Assembly: GCF_000472445.1 (NCBI RefSeq)
Contig: NZ_AXAJ01000012.1
Span: 124,001 to 188,000, forward strand
Length of the DNA stretch: 64,000 bases
Direction of reading: 5' to 3'
Source of the DNA: Burkholderia sp. WSM2230
GTDB taxonomy: Bacteria; Pseudomonadota; Gammaproteobacteria; Burkholderiales; Burkholderiaceae
The stretch's first letter is position 1. Each line of letters starts with the position of its first letter. Positions 9,629 through 19,301 of the stretch are shown piece after piece. The notes beneath the pieces were generated by a model, which had not been told where the DNA came from, ran no database searches, and worked only from the letters and a program-made list of their open reading frames with translations. The position numbers were made by a program, and so were the translations under genes.

Positions 9629-9883
9629 TCAATGTGCGGACGCGGCGCGGTCCGCCTTCCGCCACTCGTTGGCCGTGGGGGCGCTCCAGTCTTCAATGAT
9701 GTAGTGGCGCGCGTCCATCGGCGATGAAAGCAGGTTCTGCCAGTGGTCGCCGTGCCAGACCACGTCGAACTCGAAGGCGGACGCGTCAGATTCTGCGCGC
9801 CACGCGTGGGACGTTTGCGACTGTGATTGAGTGAAACGAGGAAAGAGGCTGGAAAGAAACCGGCGGATATTAGGGAACTGCAT
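9629..9883 (-). CDS. Small hypothetical protein (84 aa)
   Basis: The ATG at 9883 (MQFPNIRRFLSSLFPRF...) has a GGGAG ribosome site 7 bases upstream and gives 84 residues. The middle reads EFDVVWHGDHWQNLLSS and the end HYIIEDWSAPTANEWRKAD. The aromatic/acidic C-terminal half and good ribosome site support a real gene. I do not recognise the family and see no signal peptide or membrane segment; the N-terminus is basic and may be amphipathic. An upstream in-frame ATG at 9913 is possible but lacks a ribosome site. Confidence 0.6.
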   Translation of the reverse strand: MQFPNIRRFLSSLFPRFTQSQSQTSHAWRAESDASAFEFDVVWHGDHWQNLLSSPMDARHYIIEDWSAPTANEWRKADRAASAH

Positions 9884-10150
9884 TGTCAATCTCCCGATGC
9901 GCATTAACTGCAAATGCAGACTTCATGATGAGGTTCGACCGCTTCACCGAACAACCCGGAGAAACACTTACCAAAGTCACAAAATGTTACAGACGGCGAG
10001 AAGGCGGCAAAGCTTTCCTCAATCGCGTTTAACGTGGGCGGTGCCCAGTAAATTTGACTTATCGGCAAGCGTAAAGACGCCTGCTGTTTCCGCCATCCGG
10101 CTAACTTTTCGCTTATTCAATGTCGTGCCCGGAGCCAATTAAAAATTCAC

Positions 10151-10180
10151 TTGACGGTGATTCACCGCGCCCCGTATAAC
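10151..10180 (+). promoter_or_regulatory. Sigma70-like promoter of the cold-shock gene
   Basis: TTGACG (10151-10156), an 18-bp spacer and TATAAC (10175-10180). Predicted transcription start near 10187, giving a leader of about 125 nt before the ATG at 10312, as is usual for cspA-type genes. Confidence 0.7.
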
Positions 10181-10213
10181 GGCAAAGCTGATTTCAAGAG
10201 CCGCTCCGAGTGC

Positions 10214-10277
10214 GCAATGCCTCAGGGATATTCCTTATGGATAAACTGGCAAAGGATTGAGGCATTGAGGGCATTGC
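10214..10277 (+). promoter_or_regulatory. Mutually exclusive hairpins in the cold-shock mRNA leader
   Basis: The element AATGCCTCA (10216-10224) is complementary to TGAGGCATT (10258-10266), while the overlapping GCAATGCC (10214-10221) is complementary to GGCATTGC (10270-10277). The two pairings cannot form together. This resembles the alternative leader folds of temperature-sensing cspA mRNA in other bacteria; the regulatory role here is inference. Confidence 0.5.
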
Positions 10278-10311
10278 CCGATTTGATAATTCGTTGAGGG
10301 AACACTGGAAA

Positions 10312-10515
10312 ATGGAAACAGGTATCGTCAAATGGTTTAACGATGCTAAGGGCTTTGGCTTCATTACGTCGGACTCGGGTGGCGAAGATCTTTTTGCGCA
10401 TTTCTCGGAAATTCGCAGTGAAGGATTCAAATCGCTGAAGGAAAATCAGCGCGTGTCGTTCGACGTCAAGGCCGGTCCGAAAGGCAAGCAGGCGGCAAAC
10501 ATTCAGCCGCTATAA
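10312..10515 (+). CDS. Cold-shock protein (CspA family)
   Basis: The 67-residue OB-fold protein binds single-stranded RNA and DNA and melts RNA structure. Both nucleic-acid motifs are present: KWFNDAKGFGFI (RNP1) and DLFAHFSEI (RNP2-like), ending KGKQAANIQPL. ATG 10312 (METGIVKWF) matches the usual family start. The gene is monocistronic, with its own promoter, a long structured leader and a terminator. Confidence 0.96.
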   Translation: METGIVKWFNDAKGFGFITSDSGGEDLFAHFSEIRSEGFKSLKENQRVSFDVKAGPKGKQAANIQPL

Positions 10516-10561
10516 GCTGCGTACCGCTGCCCCGCTCGCTGCGGGGCGCGCATGCGGTCCA

Positions 10562-10593
10562 AAGCCCTCGCGTTAATCGCGGGGGCTTTTTTA
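10562..10593 (+). terminator. Terminator of the cold-shock gene
   Basis: GCCCTCGCG / CGCGGGGGC with a 5-nt loop, one G-U pair, then TTTTTTATTTG. Confidence 0.88.
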
Positions 10594-10813
10594 TTTGTTT
10601 TGCCATGCATTATTTTTTCGACCTGATATCGAATCAGAATTTGACGTTTCAAAACGGATTGGCGCGTCGGCTTTACCATTCTTTAGCAGCAGACCGGTCG
10701 GCAAAGGCACGTGGGGCGCAAGCCGCAATGCCGCCGGCGTCATGTACAGGCGGTCGGCGGCCGCTAATTAGTGCATACTTGGCGCAAAGTCACGCGTCCA
10801 AGCATCCTTTTTC

Positions 10814-11965
10814 ATGTCCGAACAGTTTCTGGCCGAACCGGCCCTCGCTGAGCCTATCGTCTTCGTCGATCTTGAAACCACCGGCGGCTCGACCAACGAG
10901 CACCGCATTACCGAGATCGGTGTCGTGGAAGTGGGGCCGACCGGTGTCACGCGCTGGAGCAGCCTCGTCGATCCGCAGCAGCCGATCCCCTCGTTCATCC
11001 AGCAGCTCACCGGAATCACGAACGCAATGGTGCGCGGCGCGCCGACATTCGACGTCATCGCACCCGAGCTTTTCGCGCGCCTCAACGGTAAGCTGTTCGT
11101 CGCGCATAACGCGAGCTTCGACCGGGGCTTTCTGCGCGGCGAGTTCCGGCGCGCCGGCATTTCATTCGACCCGGACGTGCTGTGCACTGTGCGCCTGTCG
11201 CGCGCGCTATTTCCTTCCGAAAAGCGCCACGGGCTCGATGCGCTGGTCGAGCGCCATTCACTTGTGCCGTCTGACCGCCATCGCGCGCTCGCCGACGCCG
11301 ACCTGATCTGGCAGTTCTGGCAGCGCCTGCACACTCTTGTGCCGCTGGACGTGTTGCGCGCGCAGATCGAACGTACGATGCGCCGCTATCGGCTGGCCGG
11401 CGACATCACTGAAGATCTGCTCGAGACGGCGCCTGCCGGCTGCGGCGTCTATGCGTTCTACGGGGACGACGATTTGCCGCTGTATGTCGGGCGCAGCGTA
11501 CGGATCCGTCAGCGGCTTCGCGCGCATCTGACAGGTGAGCGGCGCTCATCGAAGGATATCCGGCTCGCGCAGCAGGTAAGGCGGGTCGAGTGGCGTGCCA
11601 CGGGCGGCGAGTTGGGCGCGATGCTCGCGGAGGCGCAATGGATCGCGACGCTGCGCCCGGGTCACAATCGCTTGCCACGCGTTACGAAGAGCGATCCGAT
11701 CGACGCGCCGTGGCCCTTCCAGGGGCCCGTCGTTTTCGAGGAGCGCGAGGAAGCGTCGCACGCGTGCGCTTTCCATGTCGTCGACCGGTGGCGTTATATC
11801 GGCCACGCGCCGTCGCTGGCGCAGGCAGCGGAGCTTCATGCCTCGCGTGCGCCCAGCGGCTTTGAGTTGTCGACGTACCGGATTCTGCAAAGCCACCTTG
11901 CGCGTGGTTTGCGGATGACGCCGCTGAATATCACGGCCGCCGAGACCGTCCTGGGAGTCGCCTGA
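10814..11965 (+). CDS. DEDDh 3'-5' exonuclease fused to a GIY-YIG nuclease domain
   Basis: A 383-residue two-domain protein. Residues about 15-185 are a DnaQ/epsilon-type exonuclease: FVDLETTGG (Exo I with D and E), VAHNASFDRGFL (Exo II) and HRALADADLIWQFW (Exo III with H and D). Residues about 210-300 are a GIY-YIG domain as in UvrC/Cho: GCGVYAFYGDDDLPLYVGRS, with R in IRQRLRAHL and the catalytic-type E in LAEAQWI. The domain order is known in actinobacterial and beta-proteobacterial proteins and suggests DNA repair, but the pathway is not established. ATG 10814 is favoured. Monocistronic by context. Confidence 0.88.
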   Translation: MSEQFLAEPALAEPIVFVDLETTGGSTNEHRITEIGVVEVGPTGVTRWSSLVDPQQPIPSFIQQLTGITNAMVRGAPTFDVIAPELFARLNGKLFVAHNASFDRGFLRGEFRRAGISFDPDVLCTVRLSRALFPSEKRHGLDALVERHSLVPSDRHRALADADLIWQFWQRLHTLVPLDVLRAQIERTMRRYRLAGDITEDLLETAPAGCGVYAFYGDDDLPLYVGRSVRIRQRLRAHLTGERRSSKDIRLAQQVRRVEWRATGGELGAMLAEAQWIATLRPGHNRLPRVTKSDPIDAPWPFQGPVVFEEREEASHACAFHVVDRWRYIGHAPSLAQAAELHASRAPSGFELSTYRILQSHLARGLRMTPLNITAAETVLGVA

Positions 11966-12032
11966 CTGTCCCGGTCACTTGCAGAGGCGCCTCTCAGCGA
12001 GGAGGGGCGAGTCTTGCCCTCATTGCCCACCT

Positions 12033-12629
12033 TCACCCAGTAGCGCCGACGCCGCCGGTTTGGCACACATGTCCAAGCGCGCGAGTCAGTGCATTCGACC
12101 GCGTCGAGTCATAGCGGGTCAGCGATTTCCAGTTCGCCAGCGATTGCGCCACTCGCGACGGACAATCCGGCGCCGCGCGCAACGGCTGCACACGAACGAG
12201 ACCGGCGATGAGCGCTTGCGTCATGCGGTCCAACTGCGGTCGCGTGCTCGTCGCAAGGTCCGGGGCCGGTTCTTGTGGCGGCTGAGTCGCACGCCAGCTA
12301 GCGAACAGCGCGTTTTGCACTTCCTTGCTGGCGTCGATCTGATCCTGAAAGAAGGCGCGCGCGAACGCGGGATCGAGGTCGGTGGCCGCCGCGCGTTTCT
12401 GCACATCCGCGAGCAGCGCCTCTTCGCGTGGCTTGTCGGTGATTGCCTGACGATTCGCCCACTTCCAGCGCGCCACCGGCTCAGCCAGCGCAAGACGTTG
12501 CGACGCAAGTGCAATCAGGTTGGTGAGCGCGGTGTCGTCACCGTCGGCAAGAGCGGGGGCGGGTGCAAAAGCGGCGCAGGCGAACACTGCGAGCGCGCAC
12601 GGAGCGGCAAAGCGGAACATGCGGGTCAT
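12033..12629 (-). CDS. Secreted chorismate mutase (AroQ gamma class)
   Basis: The 198-residue precursor has a signal peptide of about 28 residues (MTRMFRFAAPCALAVFACAAF...ALA). The mature part carries the all-alpha AroQ fold: LASQRLALAEPVARWKW (active-site Arg and Lys region), ITDKPREEALLADV, and FFQDQIDASKEVQ, in which the conserved Q/E region follows. The C-terminal extension with two Cys (APDCPSR and HVCQT) fits the periplasmic gamma class found in Burkholderia, Pseudomonas and Mycobacterium. It converts chorismate to prephenate, but outside the cytoplasm. It is monocistronic and convergent with the nuclease gene. Confidence 0.88.
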   Translation of the reverse strand: MTRMFRFAAPCALAVFACAAFAPAPALADGDDTALTNLIALASQRLALAEPVARWKWANRQAITDKPREEALLADVQKRAAATDLDPAFARAFFQDQIDASKEVQNALFASWRATQPPQEPAPDLATSTRPQLDRMTQALIAGLVRVQPLRAAPDCPSRVAQSLANWKSLTRYDSTRSNALTRALGHVCQTGGVGATG

Positions 12630-12934
12630 AGGCTAGGCGAGGAGACTGGACGATGGCCGGGCGGCCGCGGAGAAAACCAGAAGAATAGACGATGTCCGAT
12701 CGCGTAGGCGCGTTCGCCCGCGAGGGAGTCGCTGCTGGATTTCAGCGGAAGAGGTGTCTGGAGACGAGCGAAGTCGCGCGATGCTCAGCGGCGCGGGCTG
12801 ATATCAGGCGCGAGGGCTCGCGTGGTCGAACCGTCGAAACCAGCAAGGTTGCAAGCGGAGACTGCAAAGCGCGCAAGCGACCGCTCCTGGTGTCACTAGC
12901 ACCGGGACAGTTACTGCGTTGCGCCACTGCACAA
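12630..12934. other. Intergenic, no feature recognised
   Basis: About 305 bp between the chorismate mutase start and the end of the 49-residue gene. It should contain the promoter of the chorismate mutase gene; no clear boxes or hairpin terminator are seen. Confidence 0.4.
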
Positions 12935-13084
12935 TTACTTTGCGTCGCACGACTTACGTTGTTCGTCGAAGAAGGCGCGCACATGCTCCGGCAATTCCGC
13001 ACCCAAAAATTCGACGCCGACAGGTTCCGGATCCGGGCTAAAGACTTTATCCGGGGTCGGAATCTTCGGTGGTTTGGCATCCAT
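12935..13084 (-). CDS. Small hypothetical protein (49 aa) with a strong ribosome site
   Basis: On the minus strand, ATG 13084 to TAA 12935 encodes 49 residues: it starts MDAKPPKIPTPDKVFSPDPE, continues through VGVEFLGAELPEHVRAFF and ends RKSCDAK. An excellent ribosome site AAAGGAGA lies 7 bases upstream. The first half is proline-rich and probably extended, the second half acidic and helical. No family is recognised. The ribosome site and the biased codon use argue for a real gene despite its size. Confidence 0.62.
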   Translation of the reverse strand: MDAKPPKIPTPDKVFSPDPEPVGVEFLGAELPEHVRAFFDEQRKSCDAK

Positions 13085-13718
13085 GATCTTCTCCTTTACA
13101 AACCCATTATCTGCCTCGGGCCCCGTTTTGCACCAGTGTCCGATTCACATCACAGCGTCTCTGTTGCTTTAACGGCACATCGCACCATTTCAGCAGGCTC
13201 TTCTGATTAAATTTATAGGTTCGCTGCCGCTCTTCCTCTGTGCTCCTGCGTACGTTCAGCGTTCCAATTCTTCATTCGATTCCTCGCGGGCCTTGACCGG
13301 CGGGCTTGTGGCGCCAGGCCAGGCTTTCCCGATCAATTAGCGCTTCCGTCATTCCGGGTATTCCCCGATTAATTCGGATTTTGTGCAGTGCCGCATCGGA
13401 ATGATTTTCTGTGCTGAAACTCGAACGTTCGTTTATTACCGACTGGGATGAGAAACCGGCGCGGCTGCCTTATGCTCTTTGTAAACGAGCGACGTGTCGC
13501 GTCGTTGACGATGAGCGGCAGTTTTTAAGAGGCCGTCGAAAATCCGGCTATAAACGTCAGCAGTTTGCGACAAAGCATCATTTTTCGATGACGCCACCGG
13601 CAGTGGCGACAGCGACTCCTATGATGCGAAGAGGTATCGACAACCCAGGGTGCGTTGGGCAACGGACGCGCTTGTGCCGATCCGGAAGATGGTCATCTTC
13701 GCTTTCAGAGAGTTCGCC
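13085..13718. other. Intergenic, AT-richer, no gene recognised
   Basis: About 630 bp with lower GC than the surroundings and several AT-rich patches (for example around 13205-13215 and 13425-13440). It should hold the promoters of the 49-aa gene and of the small gene at 13719. Open frames here (such as one opening at 13411) have arginine/serine-rich translations typical of wrong-frame reading. Confidence 0.45.
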
Positions 13719-13937
13719 ATGGAAAACGCTGTGTACTGGAATGGACGGCAGGTCGGGATCGAATGCGACGGACGCATCTCGTGGTTTCCGTCAGCGCCGC
13801 CGGAAGCGGTCGCTGCATATTGCGGCAAGCCGCAAACGGAAGGGGAGCGTTCAGGTGCAACAAACGATTCTGTTGTCGCGCGCAACCTGGTCAGGATCCC
13901 GGACTCGCACTTCGACGGCACCAACTTTCGTGGGTAG
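13719..13937 (+). CDS. Small hypothetical protein (72 aa)
   Basis: ATG 13719 opens a 72-residue product: MENAVYWNGRQVGIECDG then ISWFPSAPPEAVAAYCGKP, ending with DSHFDGTNFRG. The beta-rich beginning and balanced composition look like a real small globular protein. An AGAGAG ribosome-like element is 6-7 bases upstream, and a strong terminator follows at 13989. No family is recognised. Confidence 0.55.
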   Translation: MENAVYWNGRQVGIECDGRISWFPSAPPEAVAAYCGKPQTEGERSGATNDSVVARNLVRIPDSHFDGTNFRG

Positions 13938-13988
13938 CCAATAGCCGAAGAGATGCCCGGATGTCTATGCAGAGTGTCGACGAAAAAC

Positions 13989-14019
13989 AAAAAGCCCAGT
14001 CGTGAGGACTGGGCTTTTT
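13989..14019. terminator. Bidirectional terminator between the 72-aa gene and tRNA-Thr
   Basis: AGCCCAGTC / GACTGGGCT with a 5-nt loop, flanked by AAAAA on the left and TTTTT on the right, so it can serve both the rightward small gene and the leftward tRNA-Thr. Confidence 0.9.
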
Positions 14020-14032
14020 GCTTGAATCTTGA

Positions 14033-14108
14033 TGGTGCCGGAAAGAGGAATCGAACCCCCGACCTTCGCATTACGAATGCGCTGCTCTACCGTCTGAGCT
14101 ATTCCGGC
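14033..14108 (-). tRNA. tRNA-Thr(CGT)
   Basis: A 76-nt tRNA with encoded CCA on the minus strand. Acceptor GCCGGAA/TTCCGGC, anticodon loop TTCGTAA with CGT, TpsiC arm with GTTCGATTC. It reads ACG codons. The anticodon arm is the same as that of E. coli tRNA-Thr(CGU) as I recall it. Confidence 0.97.
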
Positions 14109-14123
14109 ATCAGGAGAAACGAG

Positions 14124-14153
14124 ATTATAGGGACTTCTTTATTGGCTTGGCAA
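14124..14153 (-). promoter_or_regulatory. Promoter of tRNA-Thr
   Basis: On the minus strand TTGCCA (14153-14148), an 18-bp spacer and a perfect TATAAT (14129-14124). The following TATAATCTCGTTTCT is the same as at the tRNA-Arg unit. Confidence 0.75.
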
Positions 14154-14162
14154 GTGCCTCGG

Positions 14163-15179
<1,017 letters not shown>

Positions 15180-15485
15180 TGCTGTACTCCAGGAGGCTTG
15201 AGGAATATCCCGATTTTAACCGCTCGGTGTGTCCGCTCCGTGCTTTTACTATCTGTAGAAAAATGAAACGCGAGTACGGCGCGGCAGCGAACCCAGCGGC
15301 GAGCGGAAGCAACGGCGGCTGGTCAGCCTTTGCGCCGGGTCTTGCCGCTTGCCGCGGCAGCGTATGCACGAAGCCAAATGGCTAACGTCGACGCGGACAG
15401 CGCTGAGCCGCGTCAAGCAATGCAGGCGAAAAAAAGCCGGCCACGCGTGCCGGCTTTTCCAAACTGAGCACTGCTTAAATCTGCA
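15180..15485. other. Intergenic between pepN and fbp
   Basis: 306 bp containing the pepN terminator (15429-15458) and, presumably, the fbp promoter on the minus strand. No gene or further structured element is recognised. Confidence 0.5.
15429..15458 (-). terminator. Terminator of pepN
   Basis: GCCGGC / GCCGGC stem with a 7-nt loop, followed on the minus strand by TTTTTTT. It lies 27 bp past the pepN stop. Confidence 0.85.
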
Positions 15486-18191
15486 TCATGCGATCGCCTT
15501 CTCGACGATTTCGCGCACGTCGCGCGACTTGACCTGCGACGCCACTTTCTCGAGCGCCGCACGCATGCCTTCGCGCAGCGTTGGTGTAAAGCGGCGCCAC
15601 AGCTCGAGCGAGCGCGCGAGGCGGGCGGCCACTTGCGGATTGATCGCGTCGAGCGCGATTACCTGGTCCGCCCAGAACGCATAGCCTGAGCCGTCTTCGG
15701 CGTGGAATTGCGCAGGGTTCGCCGCGCAGAAGCTGAAAATCAGCGAGCGCGCGCGGTTCGGATTTTTCAGATTGAAGGCCGGATGCGCCATCAGCTTGCG
15801 AACGATGTCGATCACCGGACGCTGCGCGCTGCCGCGCTGCGTGGCCTGCAAGGCGAACCACTTGTCGATCACGAGCGGTTCTTTCTCGAAGCGGCGGTAG
15901 AAGTCGTCCAGCGCGTGCTGTGCCTCGGCGCTGCCGCCGTTGGCCGCCGCCGCGTTGAGCAACGCGGACAAGGCTGCGGCGCGGTCGGTCATGTTGTTCG
16001 CGGCATCGTATTGCGCCGCCGCGAGCCGCACGGCTTGCGCAGGATCGTCGAGTTCGGTGAGATAGGACAGCGCCAGGTTCTTCAGCGCGCGATGGCCGGC
16101 CGCCGTCGGCGTGGCCTCGTACGGCCCCGGCGTACGGTGCCGCTCGTAGATCTTCAGCCATTCGCCCTTGAGCGCATTGGCAAGACGCTTACGCACGAAC
16201 TGCCGCGCTGCATGTACGGCCGACGGATTCGATTCCGCCATCTGTTCGGCGAGATACGCTTCGGACGGCAGCATCAGCGCTAGTTCGCGAAACGCCGGCG
16301 ACAGCGACTCGTCCGTGAGCACGCGTGCGAACGCGGCAACCACCGAGTCGTCCAGCTGCAGTTCGGCGCCGCCCGCGGCGCGTGCCGCGAGCGTCAGCAG
16401 CTCGCGCGTCGCAAGCCGCTGACCGGCTTCCCAGCGGTTGAACGGATCGCTGTCGTGCGCGAGCAGGAACGCCAACTCTTCCACCGAGTAATCGTATTCG
16501 ACGATCACCGGCGCCGAGAAATTGCGCAGCAGCGAGGGCAGCGGCTCCTGTCCGACGTTGACGAACGTAAAGGTCTGCTCGGTCTGCGTCAATTCGAGCA
16601 CGCGCGTCGTGGAGCCTGACGCTTGCGCCTCGCCTTCCAGTTGCAGCGGCAGATCTTTGCCGTCCTTGCCGATCAGGCCGATCGCAAACGGAATGAGCAG
16701 CGGTCCCTTCTGCGTTTCGCGTGCCGCCGGCGCGGCCTCGCCGTAACCCTGCGCGAGCGTCATGCTGTAGCGTTGCGAGCCGGCGTCGTAAGAAGTATGC
16801 ACAGAGACGCGCGGCGTTCCCGCCTGGCTGTACCAGCGCTCGAATTGCGCGAGGTCGCGGCCGTTCGCGTCGGCGAGCGCATGGCGGAAATCGTCGCATG
16901 TCACGGCCTGGCCGTCATGACGCTTGAAATACAGGTCCATGCCTTTGCGGAAACCCTCCCGGCCGAACAGCGTCTGGTACATCCGCACGACTTCGGCGCC
17001 TTTTTCGTACACCGTCATCGTGTAGAAGTTGTTGATCTCGACGTAGCTCTCCGGACGCACCGGGTGAGCCATCGGGCCGGCGTCTTCGGCGAACTGCATC
17101 TGGCGCAGCACGCGCACGTCTTCGATGCGCTTGGTGGCGCGCGCCGCTTCATCGCTGCCTTGAGTCTGGCCGCCCGCCATGTCGGCGGAAAATTCCTGAT
17201 CGCGGAACACCGTCAGGCCTTCCTTCAGGCTCAACTGGAACCAGTCCCGGCAGGTCACGCGGTTGCCGGTCCAGTTGTGGAAATACTCGTGGCCGACCAC
17301 CGCCTCGATGTTGGCGAAGTCGGTGTCCGTAGCCGTCTCGGGGTTGGCCAGCACGTACTTCGTATTGAAGATGTTGAGCCCCTTGTTCTCCATCGCACCC
17401 ATGTTGAAGTCGCTCACGGCGACGATCATGAAGCGGTCCAGATCGAGCTCGAGCCCGAAACGCTGTTCGTCCCAGCGGATCGAGTTGATCAGCGAATCCA
17501 TTGCGTGACGGGTCTTGTCCAGATCGTGCGGCTCGACCCACACCTGCAGCAACTTTTCCTTGCCCGAGCCGGTTGTCACGCGCTCTTCGAGTGCCACCAG
17601 CTTGCCCGCCACGAGCGCGAACAGATAACTTGGCTTCCTGAACGGGTCTTCCCAGCGCGCGAAATGGCGGCCGTCCGGCAGATCGCCTTCCTCGAGCAGA
17701 TTGCCGTTCGACAGCAGCACTGGATAGTCGGCCTTGCTGGCTCGCAGTGTGACCGTGTAGGTCGCCATCACGTCCGGACGGTCGAGGAAGTAAGTGATGC
17801 GCCGAAAGCCCTCCGCCTCGCACTGCGTGAAGAAGTTGCCGCTCGACACATACAGCCCCGACAGCGTGGTATTCGCAGCCGGATTGCAGATGCTGGTGAG
17901 CGTGAGTTCGAAACGATCGGGCACATTGTCAAGCACGAGACCATGCTCGTGCGCATGCGCGTTGGCGAAGGGCTGGCCATCGAGCGTCGCGCCGACGAAC
18001 TCCAGTTGTTCGCCCATCAGTTCCAGATGCGGCGCGCGCGCGGCATCCGGGTTGCGGCGCACCTGCATCGTGTTCCTGACGACGGTGCGTTCGGGCAGCA
18101 GATCGAACTCGAGTGCGACGGTGTCGATCAGGAAGGCGGGCGGCGCATAATCGGCGCGGCGGATCACATTGGGCGTTGCGGTATCGGCCAT
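15486..18191 (-). CDS. pepN: Aminopeptidase N (M1 family)
   Basis: A 901-residue zinc aminopeptidase that removes N-terminal residues from peptides in the cytoplasm. It has the exopeptidase motif GAMEN at 265-269 and the zinc site HEYFH at 301-305 with the third ligand E324 in LSLKEGLTVFRDQEFS. The C-terminal half is the helical PepN-type DUF3458 region. I chose ATG 18191 (MADTATPNVIRRADYAPPAF), which matches the usual start; the frame stays open 51 codons further upstream, but with low-quality composition. No strong ribosome site is visible before either start. Confidence 0.96.
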   Translation of the reverse strand: MADTATPNVIRRADYAPPAFLIDTVALEFDLLPERTVVRNTMQVRRNPDAARAPHLELMGEQLEFVGATLDGQPFANAHAHEHGLVLDNVPDRFELTLTSICNPAANTTLSGLYVSSGNFFTQCEAEGFRRITYFLDRPDVMATYTVTLRASKADYPVLLSNGNLLEEGDLPDGRHFARWEDPFRKPSYLFALVAGKLVALEERVTTGSGKEKLLQVWVEPHDLDKTRHAMDSLINSIRWDEQRFGLELDLDRFMIVAVSDFNMGAMENKGLNIFNTKYVLANPETATDTDFANIEAVVGHEYFHNWTGNRVTCRDWFQLSLKEGLTVFRDQEFSADMAGGQTQGSDEAARATKRIEDVRVLRQMQFAEDAGPMAHPVRPESYVEINNFYTMTVYEKGAEVVRMYQTLFGREGFRKGMDLYFKRHDGQAVTCDDFRHALADANGRDLAQFERWYSQAGTPRVSVHTSYDAGSQRYSMTLAQGYGEAAPAARETQKGPLLIPFAIGLIGKDGKDLPLQLEGEAQASGSTTRVLELTQTEQTFTFVNVGQEPLPSLLRNFSAPVIVEYDYSVEELAFLLAHDSDPFNRWEAGQRLATRELLTLAARAAGGAELQLDDSVVAAFARVLTDESLSPAFRELALMLPSEAYLAEQMAESNPSAVHAARQFVRKRLANALKGEWLKIYERHRTPGPYEATPTAAGHRALKNLALSYLTELDDPAQAVRLAAAQYDAANNMTDRAAALSALLNAAAANGGSAEAQHALDDFYRRFEKEPLVIDKWFALQATQRGSAQRPVIDIVRKLMAHPAFNLKNPNRARSLIFSFCAANPAQFHAEDGSGYAFWADQVIALDAINPQVAARLARSLELWRRFTPTLREGMRAALEKVASQVKSRDVREIVEKAIA

Positions 18192-18438
18192 GGCGTTCTG
18201 TGGTGATGGGACTCGAGCGGCCGGCACGCGGGCACGCGCGCCGGGCTTGTCGGGCCATTGTACAAAGCCTCGGGCAATCGTGCGGAGCGCCTTTCTCGGG
18301 ATAGCCATTCGGCCAAGGCGCGCTCGGACGCCCGCGCCGGTCATGCTGCTGCGGCATTGCAGCCGGAACGGCGCGGCGCCAGTGACGGTCTACGTACAAT
18401 GCAAGAAGGACCAACGCGAACGCTTCACGAGGTAGACC

Positions 18439-19131
18439 ATGAAAACAAATTCCTGGGCGCGCCGCGCCATGCTGCTTTTCGCGGCGCTGACTGTGCTGCT
18501 CTCTGGTTGCACGACTTATGTGACCACGCAGGTCACCGCGTTTTCCGACTGGAGCGGCAGCGACGCGACCCGCACCTACGCGTTCACACGCGAGCCGGAT
18601 CAGCGAAACAACCTGGAACTGAGCACCTATGAGCGGATCGTCGCCAACGAACTGGCCACCCACGCGTTCCGCCAGGTCGACAGCAACCAGGCGCGCTATC
18701 TGGTGGGACTTTCGTACGGCATCCGCTCCGACATGGTGACGGTCTCCGAGCCGGTGTACTACAACCCATGGCCTGCGCCTTATTGGGGCTGGGGCCGGCC
18801 GTTCGATCCGTGGGGACCCTGGGGCCCGTTTCCCGCCGGCTATGTGAACCAGAGCTACCCGATCTTCACGCATCTGCTAGGCGTGCGGATCACCGAGCGG
18901 GCCACAGGCAAGGAGGTCTACAACGTGAGCGCGCGCAACTCGGGCGGCGAGTCGTCGCTGGTGCGGGCCATGCCGTATCTGGCGCGCAGTGCGCTTGCCG
19001 ACTTCCCGCTCGGCAACGGCGTCGTGCGTACCGTCAAAATTCCGCTCGACAAGAACGGCGGCACGTCGAACGAAACCGCCGTTCCCGCCGCGGCGCCTGC
19101 TGCTGCATCGGGAGCGAAAGCGGTGCAATGA
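18439..19131 (+). CDS. DUF4136 domain lipoprotein
   Basis: A 230-residue precursor with a lipoprotein signal: basic start, hydrophobic core and lipobox LLSGC with Cys24. The mature part has the DUF4136 pattern (TFxWSxxxxATRTYAF, later SYGIRSDMV), a Trp/Pro/Gly-rich segment (PYWGWGRPFDPWGPWGPF) and VRITERATGKEVYNVSARN. The end is Ala/Pro-rich and low complexity. Probably outer-membrane-anchored; function unknown. Confidence 0.85.
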   Translation: MKTNSWARRAMLLFAALTVLLSGCTTYVTTQVTAFSDWSGSDATRTYAFTREPDQRNNLELSTYERIVANELATHAFRQVDSNQARYLVGLSYGIRSDMVTVSEPVYYNPWPAPYWGWGRPFDPWGPWGPFPAGYVNQSYPIFTHLLGVRITERATGKEVYNVSARNSGGESSLVRAMPYLARSALADFPLGNGVVRTVKIPLDKNGGTSNETAVPAAAPAAASGAKAVQ

Positions 19132-19301
19132 CAGAACAAAATCGTGGGCCGCGGTCACGCGCGATCCGGCGGGCGCCGGCATCGCGCCTATTGTGAAAGC
19201 TGTCGGGAGCGGTTCAAAGCTGACAGGGCGGTCCAGAGATGTTCGCAGCGGTTCAGAGTCGTTCGGAATCCACCGCCGAACTCGGAGCTATCCAAAGCCG
19301 T

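Larger units (their letters stand above)
9884..10311. other. Intergenic region with the cold-shock promoter and leader
   Basis: About 430 bp without a gene. It contains the sigma70-like promoter at 10151-10180 and a roughly 125-nt leader of the cold-shock gene, with two competing hairpins (see the separate entry and finding). The left part (9884-10140) holds the start region of the small leftward gene and nothing else I can name. Confidence 0.6.

Noticed and set aside
13411..13944. Open frame of 177 residues
   Set aside because: Very Arg/Ser-rich translation, no ribosome site, and it overlaps the better small gene at 13719 in another frame.
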